Part shown: piece after piece, positions 1 through 8,600 of the stretch
Position numbering within the stretch: position 1 is the first letter of the stretch
Layout: each line of letters begins with the position of its first letter
Assembly: GCF_902506655.1 (NCBI RefSeq)
Contig: NZ_LR734812.1
Location: forward strand, 124,001 to 188,000
DNA: 64,000 nucleotides
Direction: 5' to 3'
DNA from: Marinoscillum sp. 108
GTDB lineage: Bacteria; Bacteroidota; Bacteroidia; Cytophagales; Cyclobacteriaceae
Notes under the pieces: model-generated
Told to the model about the DNA's origin: nothing
What the model saw: only the letters and a program-made list of their open reading frames with translations
The model's database searches: none
Program-made: the position numbers and the translations under genes

Positions 1-344
1 ATCTGATGTGTGGACCCAAAAAGTGAACGTGATGCTACCACATGGTCGCCACTGCTGAGGAAGGCCGCCAGACTGGTAAACATAGCGGCCATACCGGAAG
101 CCATCGCCATACCCGTTTCGGCTCCTTCCAGCAGGCATAGCTTCTGGATAAACTCGTCCGTGTTTGGGTTGGAATAGCGAGAATAAATATTTCCTTGCTT
201 TTCTTCAGCAAATAGCGATCGGGCGTCCTCCGCATCGTCAAACTTGAAGCTGGAGGTCATGTAGATAGGAGAAGAGTGCTCTTTTTGAGAAGATCGCTCT
301 ATTTGATGTCTTATTGCCGCGGTTTCGAACTTTTTGTCGCTCAT
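1..344 (-). CDS. metZ: O-succinylhomoserine sulfhydrylase-like PLP enzyme (partial, N-terminal part)
   Basis: Leftward gene cut by the window edge; only about 114 N-terminal residues are present, starting at ATG 344-342 with MSDKKFETAAIRHQ. The stretch SRYSNPNTDEF followed by LEGAETGMAMASGMAA is the typical N-terminal signature of the Cys/Met-metabolism PLP family (cystathionine gamma-synthase, MetZ, MetY). In the family this enzyme replaces the succinyl or acetyl group of activated homoserine with sulfide or cysteine in methionine synthesis, in the cytoplasm. The PLP lysine lies outside the window, so the exact substrate class cannot be settled; MetZ is the best guess from overall resemblance to Bacteroidota homologues. 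It is divergent from the rhodanese gene, which also handles sulfur. Confidence 0.75.
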   Translation of the reverse strand, partial: MSDKKFETAAIRHQIERSSQKEHSSPIYMTSSFKFDDAEDARSLFAEEKQGNIYSRYSNPNTDEFIQKLCLLEGAETGMAMASGMAAMFTSLAAFLSSGDHVVASRSLFGSTHQ

Positions 345-429
345 CGGATTTATCTTTAGGGCTCGTTATAAAAAAGCGGGGTGATTTTTTTGGAATGCAA
401 ATATGTAAATAAACCTTAAATCTAAAGTA

Positions 430-747
430 GTGAAAGAGATAAGCGTAAAAGAACTGAAACAAATGATGGATAGTGGTGAAGATTTTCAACTCATCGATGT
501 GCGGGAGCCCAATGAATTTGAGGTGGCCGAAATCGGTGGGGAATTGATCCCATTGTCTACTGTGCCAGACAACGCAGATAAGTTTTCAAAAGAGAAAAAA
601 GTGGTGGTACACTGCCGCAGTGGTAAGCGAAGTGCCAATGCCATCCAGTACCTGGAGCAGCAGCATGGGTTTGACAACCTGTATAACCTGGCGGGAGGAA
701 TCCTTGCCTGGTCAGATGAGATAGACCCAAGCGTGCAGAAATACTGA
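430..747 (+). CDS. single-domain rhodanese-like protein
   Basis: 105 residues forming one rhodanese domain. The active-site loop is HCRSGKRS with the catalytic cysteine at residue 62, preceded by the LIDVREPNEFEVAEIGG motif near residues 21-37. The family moves sulfane sulfur from persulfides or thiosulfate to acceptors; the physiological acceptor here is unknown. The start is GTG at 430: the protein then begins (M)KEISVKELKQMMDSGEDF, the usual start for this family in Bacteroidota, and no upstream ATG exists. It is divergent from the metZ-like gene with 85 bp between starts, and is followed by a good terminator, so it is probably monocistronic. Confidence 0.9.
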   Translation: MKEISVKELKQMMDSGEDFQLIDVREPNEFEVAEIGGELIPLSTVPDNADKFSKEKKVVVHCRSGKRSANAIQYLEQQHGFDNLYNLAGGILAWSDEIDPSVQKY

Positions 748-771
748 GCTGTCACCAATGAATATTTGACG

Positions 772-798
772 AAACACCGCTGTAAGGCGGTGTTTTTG
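772..798 (+). terminator. Rho-independent terminator of the rhodanese gene
   Basis: Perfect 9-bp stem AAACACCGC / GCGGTGTTT (772-780 and 787-795) with a 6-nt loop and a T-rich tail, 25 bp after the stop codon. Confidence 0.8.
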
Positions 799-880
799 TT
801 TGGGGCAGAGTAGAGGCTGTTTTCCTGTTTTTGTCTAGTTTTATATTAGATTAAGATTATTCTACCCAGCTGCCTAAAGT

Positions 881-2533
881 ATGTCTAATTCATTTCCGGC
901 GATCGCCCGCTACGGCTTCTTCATCCTATGGTTTTCCTATAGCGGATGTATGGGGCAATCCAGCGAGTCGTATCTGCTCAGTTTATACAATCAGGAGAAG
1001 TATCAACTCGTGGTTGAAAAGGCGGATTCTATTTTGAAAGGAGAGCCAGAGAATCTGTCCAGAATTTATCAGATCAAAGCCGATGCCCTTTATTTTCTCA
1101 ACCAGGTGGAGGAATCCCTTGAGAATTACCTGCTGACAGTGTCGGTGCTGGATGAGTATCCGCTGGATACGGTTTACCTGATAGAGAGCTACAGTCACAC
1201 AGGATTTACTTACAAGTATCTCGGCAAGTATCTGGATGCCATACCCTACTACAAGATGGCCCTATCTATATGTCGGGCGGCCGATGACTCATTGGAGATA
1301 TCCAATCAATTGGCTCATTTGGGCACTTTGTATAGTCATTTGGGTATGTATCAGGAATCAGCCGCCTATTACAACGAAGGCTATGCGATTGATTTTGCCC
1401 TAAATGACAGCACCGCCCTGGCTTATGACCTGGTTAATCTTGGTGATTTGAAGTGTTCTATCATGGAGTATCCTCAGGCAGTTGACTATTACAAAAGAGC
1501 CCTGAAGGTAAAGAGCACCAAAGCGGGCAATCACAATACCCATGTACTTCGTTTAGGAAAATTAAGTGAGGCCTATTTAAAAATGGGAGAATTGGATAGC
1601 GCCACTTTTTATAGCCGAATGGCAGAAGAAGCGGCCATAGACCTCAATGACAGCCTGAGTCTGGCCAAACAGTGGATTACCAAAACCAAAATTTTCAATG
1701 CAAAGGGGGAATTTCCGGCCGCTACCCGTGTAGGAAATTTATGCTACAATTACTTCAAAGAAGTGGGGCAGGGTCAGTATCAGGTGGCATCTGCTTTGGC
1801 GCTGGCCCAGGCTCATAATGGCCTGTCCAATAAGGACCGGGCAGACTATTTATTGATACAGGCTGCACTTATTGCGGAAGAAAACGGCCTACTCGAAGAC
1901 CAGGCACTGGTCTATCGCGAAATGGCCAGCGAACAGGAGCGCTATGGTAATCAGAAAGATGCGTTGACTTACTACAAAAGGTATCAGGCCATCAGAGATA
2001 CTTTGTCTAAGCGAGATAAACAGAGGGCAATTTTGGTGTTGGACAGAGAATATCAAACCAATCAAAAAGAGCAACAAATAGCCTTGCTGGAAGCCAAGGC
2101 TCTGGTGGCTGAGCTTCAACTGGCCGAGCGCAAGCAAAACATTGTGCTTTTGCTTACCGTGATTTTTTTATTGCTGGTGGTGGGGTTGATTGTGATTCTT
2201 TCAATTCGAAGAAGTAATAGGCTTCAGAAAAGCTTGCTCACGGCTCAAGTCAATGAACTTCGACTTCAGATCAGGAGCCTTGTGGATGGAAGTGCGGAGG
2301 ATCTTGGAATTGAAATCCAGCAACTCAATGACTCTATTCAGGATCCGCTCTCGGAGAGAGAGCTTGAGGTGTTGAAGTTTGCGCTTTCCGATCTTACCAA
2401 TACAGAAATTGCGGAAAAAGTGTTTGTTTCCGTCAATACCGTGAAGTTTCACCTAAAGAATATTTACTCCAAACTCGGGGTAGCTAACCGCAAGGAAGCC
2501 CTGAAGATGGCTATGAAGTCTTCATCTAAGTAG
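881..2533 (+). CDS. membrane-anchored TPR protein with C-terminal LuxR-type HTH (one-component regulator)
   Basis: 550 residues. Order: N-terminal export signal (about 1-25; SGC at 21-23 could be a weak lipobox), tetratricopeptide repeats (about 65-380), a basic/coiled region, one strong transmembrane helix (about 421-443, VLLLTVIFLLLVVGLIVIL), a linker, and a LuxR/GerE helix-turn-helix (about 489-545; LSERELEVLKFALS, TNTEIAEKVFVSVNTVKFHLKNIYSKLG). The topology implies periplasmic TPRs sensing something and a cytoplasmic DNA-binding tail, with no phospho-receiver domain. Such TPR/LuxR proteins are common in Bacteroidota but mostly uncharacterised. The gene ends 124 bp before the giant LRR protein start, and two palindromic repeats lie in that gap, so the neighbour is a plausible target. 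Start ATG 881. Confidence 0.88.
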   Translation: MSNSFPAIARYGFFILWFSYSGCMGQSSESYLLSLYNQEKYQLVVEKADSILKGEPENLSRIYQIKADALYFLNQVEESLENYLLTVSVLDEYPLDTVYLIESYSHTGFTYKYLGKYLDAIPYYKMALSICRAADDSLEISNQLAHLGTLYSHLGMYQESAAYYNEGYAIDFALNDSTALAYDLVNLGDLKCSIMEYPQAVDYYKRALKVKSTKAGNHNTHVLRLGKLSEAYLKMGELDSATFYSRMAEEAAIDLNDSLSLAKQWITKTKIFNAKGEFPAATRVGNLCYNYFKEVGQGQYQVASALALAQAHNGLSNKDRADYLLIQAALIAEENGLLEDQALVYREMASEQERYGNQKDALTYYKRYQAIRDTLSKRDKQRAILVLDREYQTNQKEQQIALLEAKALVAELQLAERKQNIVLLLTVIFLLLVVGLIVILSIRRSNRLQKSLLTAQVNELRLQIRSLVDGSAEDLGIEIQQLNDSIQDPLSERELEVLKFALSDLTNTEIAEKVFVSVNTVKFHLKNIYSKLGVANRKEALKMAMKSSSK

Positions 2534-2550
2534 TTGATAATTAATTAGTT

Positions 2551-2600
2551 GCAAAAACTACCCGGCCGGGTAGGTGCAAAACTACCCCATGGGGTTAGGT
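2551..2600. promoter_or_regulatory. two tandem 25-bp palindromic repeats (putative operator)
   Basis: Two adjacent units, 2551-2575 and 2576-2600, both start GCAAAA and end TAGGT. Unit 1 contains the perfect 16-bp palindrome CTACCCGGCCGGGTAG (2558-2573). Unit 2 contains the perfect 12-bp palindrome ACCCCATGGGGT (2584-2595) inside an imperfect CTACCCC...GGGGTTAG. Palindrome centres are 24 bp apart, about 60-90 bp upstream of the start of the giant LRR gene. A further inverted repeat TGTGAC / GTCACA lies at 2615-2636. No T-tract follows unit 1, so a DNA-binding site is more likely than a terminator. The regulator is not known; the adjacent LuxR-type protein is the obvious candidate. Confidence 0.6.
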
Positions 2601-2657
2601 AATTTTTTGGATTCTGTGACCACTTTCACTGTCACAAACCGAAAATTTATTTGCCCT

Positions 2658-5600
2658 ATGAAAAAGTTCCTAACCATTCTAATTCTGACATCTGCCGTGG
2701 CTACTCATGCGCAGAATGTGACGATTCCTGACGCCAATTTTAAGGCGGCCATTCTTGCTCATAACCCGACGATTGATACCAATGGAGACAATCAGATTCA
2801 GGTGAGTGAAGCCGAGGCTTTTACCGGAGAGCTCAGCGTTTTCAATAAAAGCATTGCTGATCTCACGGGCATTGAAGCCTTTGTAAACCTCACCAAACTC
2901 AATTGTGGAGCTAATCAGCTTACAGCCCTGGATGTGACCGCTAATACAGCCTTGACACGCTTGTTTTGTTATAATAATCAGCTTACGACACTGGATGTTA
3001 CTCAAAATCTCTTGCTGGATACTCTTAATACTTTCAATAATCAGTTGAGTACCATTGATGTGAGTCAGAATGTAGCGCTGAAATATGTACATTTTGGAAG
3101 CAACAATATCAGCAGTATCGACTTGAGTCATCTCACAGGGTCACTCAAAGTCCTGGGCTATGGAGGCAATCCTCTGAGTTCATCTTTTGATTTCACGTCT
3201 TTTTCAGAGCTGACACATCTGTATTGCAATGACAGTGAGTTGACCACTCTGGATGTCAGTGGTCTGACCAACCTGCAATACCTGTTCTGTCAGAATAATA
3301 ACCTCACCAGCCTGAATGCCAAAAATGGCACCGGGTCAATTATTTACCTCTATGGACTCAACAATCCAGCACTTACCTGTATCCAGGTAGATGACCCGGC
3401 AATGAATGGAGTTACCCTTTATGTGGATGCCGGGGTGAGTTTTGATGACAACTGTGCCGACCCAATAGTAGGGATTCCTGACGCCAATCTCAAGGAAGCA
3501 TTGCTGACTTACACTCCCGATATTGACACCAACGACGATGGAGAGATTCGCCAAAGCGAGGCTCTGGCCTACACCGGGGCACTGGACCTCAGCGGGCTGA
3601 GCATCACTACAGCACTCGGCATAGAAGCTTTTGAGAATGCCACTTCCCTCAATCTGTCTGGTAATGCAATCAAGGTGTTGACTTTGAGTGAGAATGCCGC
3701 CCTGACAACTGTAAACGTAGCAAACAATGATTTGCTGATCCTTTCGGTGGCCAACGGCAACAACACCAACTTTGTGAGTTTTGATGCGACAGGCAATGAC
3801 AACCTCACGTGCATCACAGTGGATGATGCGGATTACTCTACTTCCAACTGGACTGATATACCTGCCGGCGCGGGGTTTGATGTGAACTGTGTGCTCAATA
3901 TCCCCAATACGAATTTTAAAAATGCGCTGTTGGCCCATAATCCCGTCATAGACACCAATGATGACGATGAGATTCAGGTAAGCGAGGCTACATCATTCAG
4001 TGGGGCATTGGAGCTATCTTATAAGAGCATTACCAATCTGGCTGGTCTGGAAGGGTTCGGAAAGATCTCCACATTAAGTATCAATGGCAATACGATTTCC
4101 GAACTTGATCTTAGTCTCAATCCTTTTATTTCCCAATTTTCGGCAGAGTACTGTGGATTGACGGATTTGGATGTCTCCCAAAATGCCTATTTGAAGTCTT
4201 TGTACCTCTCAAACAATGCCCTCACAACCCTGGACCTGAGCAATAATTCTCAGTTGACCACACTTTATGTCTACAACAACGACCTGACGGGGCTCGACTT
4301 AAGCCAAAACGATAATTTGTCCACTTTGTACTGTCAGGGAAATGAGTTGACCACTCTCTCGCTCTCTGCAGAAGCCACATTGTTGGTATTGGATTATGGA
4401 AGAAACCCACTGACAGGAAATTTCGATTTTGCGCCTCATACCTCATTGATTACGTTGGGATGTGATGGCGGTGAGCTCACTTCATTGGACGTGAGCATGT
4501 TGCCCAATTTGAGGAGTCTCAACTGTAATAATAATCTGCTCACAGAACTGGATCTGTCTGCCAATCCTGACATATTTAGCCTAAGTGCCTTCAACAATCA
4601 ACTGACTACCTTCGATCCCAGCGGACTGCCACTGTTGAGCCAACTTAATTTGGGTGATAATTTATTAACTGCCCTCGATTTGAGTAATTCTCCGGCCCTT
4701 CAGACTGTGCAGTTGCCAAATAATTCGTTGAGTTCGCTCGATTTTAGCAATGGGAATGCTCTGAATTATCTGGACTGCAGGAATAATGAACTTACCTCTT
4801 TGAATATCAACGTGGGGAAAAATGTCAATTATCTGAATGCCACGGGGAATGACGATTTGACCTGTATATCGGTGTATGATGTTGATTTTGGGGCTGCTTA
4901 CACCAATGTTCCCGCTGGAGTTGGCTATGACCATAACTGCGATGACCCTTCCATTGATGTAGTAGATCCAAAGTTACTGGAGGCATTACTAGCCTATGAG
5001 CCAGCTATTGACCTCAATGCGAATCAGCTCATTGAAACCAGTGAAGCTGCGGTATTCACAGGGGCCTTGGATTTGTCAAGCCTGGGGATCCGTAATGCTG
5101 CCGGACTGGAGGCATTTAGTAGCATTGATGCGTTGATACTGGATGATAACGATTTTCTGAGGCTCGACCTTTCGGGAAACAGCTCCCTTGAGTCGCTCAG
5201 TGCGCAAAATGTGGGATTAACTATCCTTAAGCTAAACAATGGCAACAATGAAAATTTCACTACACTGAGTCTGGCAGGAAACCCTGACCTGCTGTGTATC
5301 AATGTGGATGATCCCACCTATGCAGAAAATAACTGGGTGGGCATCCCGGAAGGGGTGGGCTTCAGTACCGATTGTGCAGTGAATTTTGAGGATGAAACTT
5401 TTAAGAATCATGCAATCTTCAAAGGATACGATCTCAATGATGACGATGAGATACAGCTGAGTGAAGCTGAGGCGGTGACCGGAAAGCTCACTGATGGCTA
5501 TAGCCATAGCAGCATTGGCGGCATTGAGGCATTTCAGAATATCACAGAGCTGGATATCAACTCCACTTATCCATTATTTACTGTGGACCTCACCGCCAAC

Positions 5601-8600
5601 CACAATCTGATCAAGATCTATGCTGCCAGTGGATACCTCTCTTCACTAGACCTGAGTATGAACCCCAACCTTACACATATCGACCTGGATAATGCGCGTA
5701 TGACCTTTCTGGATATCAGGAATGGGCACAATGATAAAATCACTGTCTTCGAAGCCCGCAACATCGGATATATAGACCATAACCTCACCTGTATCAATGT
5801 GGATGATGTGGACCATTTCTATGACAACTTCTCTGACATGGTAGACGAAGAAGTCTTCTTTGACACTAATTGTGATGATCCTCTGGTGGTCATTCCGGAT
5901 GCCAATTTCAAGAGTGCTCTTTTGTCCATGATAGAGGACAATGGAGATGGAGAAGTCAGAATGAGTGAGGCCGAAGCTTTTGAGGGGACAATAGATGTGA
6001 GTGGAGAAGAAATTGCCAGCCTGGAAGGGATTCAGTATTTCATCAATGCCATTGGGCTGGTGGCGGATAATAATCTTTTGACAGCCATCGATGTGCGCAG
6101 AAATAGGGCCTTAATCTCGGTCAGCGCAGCGAATAACAGTCTGACTGCATTGGATGTGGCTAACCAAAATAATGAGAATTTCACAGTATTCAACGCCACC
6201 GGCAATCCCGACCTCACCTGTATCAAAGTGGATGATCCGGCATATGCGGAAGCCAACTGGACCAATGTGGATGAGGGAGTTGGGTTTGCCAGGTATTGTG
6301 ATCCCAATGACGTGGTTTACATCCCAGACTATTATATGCATACTAGCCTTTATGCCGCAGATGTGAACAGCAGTGGAGATATTACTTATGCTGAAGCGGA
6401 TGCATACACTGGTTTAGTGACAATTCATTCCAATACCGAGGACATCACCGGGCTGGAGGCCTTTACCAACATCTCCGGAATCCGCTACTCCGGTAGCCTG
6501 ATAGAAAACTTTGATTTCTCTCCGCACCAGGCCCTCACAGAGATTAATATCTATGGGTCGCATAATGTTCAGTCTGTTGACTTCAGTCAGAATGTAAATC
6601 TGGAGGTGCTTTCCCTAAGTAATATTGAGTTGGGTGGGGTGGATTTGACCACTTATCCCGAGTTGAACAGACTGTATCTGAGAAATTGCGGGATCGTTTC
6701 TATCGATCTTTCATCCAGTGTAAACCTGGAAAACCTGAACCTCAGTGACAATAGCTTGACAGGAATTGATCTTAGTGCCAATACCAACCTGGCTTACCTG
6801 TATCTGTATGGCAATCCCCTGGCGAGTATTGATTTGTCTGCGAATGAACTGTTGGTAGAGGTTGATCTTTCAGGTGCAGAGATCACTACGCTGGAAGTTT
6901 CCCACCTGTCCCTGCTCGAAGACCTTAGGCTGGAGGGAGCCAAGAAACTGACCTCCCTGGATGTGTCACAAAATGAGCTACTGTATTTACTCTATGCATC
7001 AGCCAACGGTTTGGAGGGAGGAGATCCCACTCCTGAAGATTATGGATCGCTCACACAAGTGTTACTTCCCAAAGGAGGGGAATTATCAGATGTCACGTTG
7101 GAATTTCACCTGCTGGAATCCATCGATCTCAGTGAGATGACCAATTCGAACCTAGACGTTTATCTGAGGGGTAACAAGCTAAACTCTGTGAATCTCACGG
7201 GAGTGAGTGGTTCTGATTTTAATTTGGACCTCTCCTTAAATGACTTGGATTCAATCGATCTATCAGGGATTGTAGGTGTTGATGCAGTTGTGCGTCTGGA
7301 TGAAAATCCCCTCAAAAAGGCAACCCTGGGGAGCGTCTATGAGGTGTCTCTGGTGGATAACCCTGATCTGTATTGTGCATTGGTGGATGACGTGGCCTAT
7401 GCCGAGGCGAATTATTTTTACGATGAACAGCTAACTTTCACTGCTGTAGCCTGTGAGAATTTTGAGGCTGAGATTTTATCCTTTGACCTGCCTTTTCAGG
7501 AGGGAGATGAGGTGATTGATGGTGAGAGTGAAACGATCATGATTTCTGTGGAAGATGGCACGGATGTCACCAGCCTGGAGCCCACCATCGAAGTGCCACA
7601 AGGAGCTACCGTTTCACCTCTTGGTTCGCAAAACTTCACTGATCCTGTGGTTTATACGGTCACCTCTGAAAGCGGATTTTTCACCAAATCTTATACCGTT
7701 TCGGTCACCGTGAAATCTCTCCAGTCTATCACCTTTGAAAGCATACCTGACAAAATCTACGGCGATGAAGCTTTTGATATCTCCGTGTTTGCTTCCTCCG
7801 GACTTCCTGTGGATCTGAGCTTTGTTACGGGTGAAGACCTGATTTCTCTCTCGGAAAATGAAATAAGCATCCTTGGAACAGGTTTGGTTACCCTTCAGGC
7901 CGATCAAGCCGGCGACAGTGAATATGCAGCAGCAGTTTCTGTTCAGAGGAGTTTTGAAATAAGCCCTGCCGTGCTCACGGTGATTGCAGCAGACGCTGAA
8001 ATCACCTATGGAGAAGCCATTCCCTCTCTGACCTATACCATTTCGGGGTTTGTCAATGGAGAGGATGAGACAGCACTCAGCGACACCCCTGGGATCAGTA
8101 CCCCCGCTACCGCCGAATCCGGTGCCGGTAATTATGCTATAGAGCTGTCTGAAGGCACAGCCGACAATTATACGTTCCTATTGGAAGAGGCTGTGCTCAC
8201 CATTGGTAAAGCAGACCTCATAATCTCTGCTTTGGATCATGAAATGAAGTATGGTGAAACAGTGGGTAACCTTGCCTATGAGATCGCCGGATTCATTACT
8301 GGTGAAGATGAAACAGACTTGACTACACTACCCATTTTGACCACAGGAGCCAGTTCTGCTTCGGCAGTTGGCACCTATACCATCAATGTGAGCGGAGCGG
8401 CATCAGATAATTACAATTTCACTTATGAGCAGGCTGTACTGACCATTCAGAAAGCGCTTTTGACAGTGACTGCTGATGATCAGTCTGTCCTCTATGGCGG
8501 AGATCTTCCTGAGCTCACCTACGAAATCACGGGGTTTGCCAACAATCAGGATGAAAGTGTTTTCACCAGCCAGGTGATTATTAATACCGTGGCCACCAGT

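Noticed and set aside
2615-2636. CRP-like TGTGAC...GTCACA pair upstream of the giant gene
   Set aside because: The spacing between TGTGA and TCACA is 12 bp, not the 6 bp of CRP sites; noted only as an inverted repeat.
2574-2657. GTG start 28 codons upstream for the giant LRR protein
   Set aside because: It would begin inside the palindromic repeats and place 28 residues before a clean signal peptide; ATG 2658 gives a standard exported protein.
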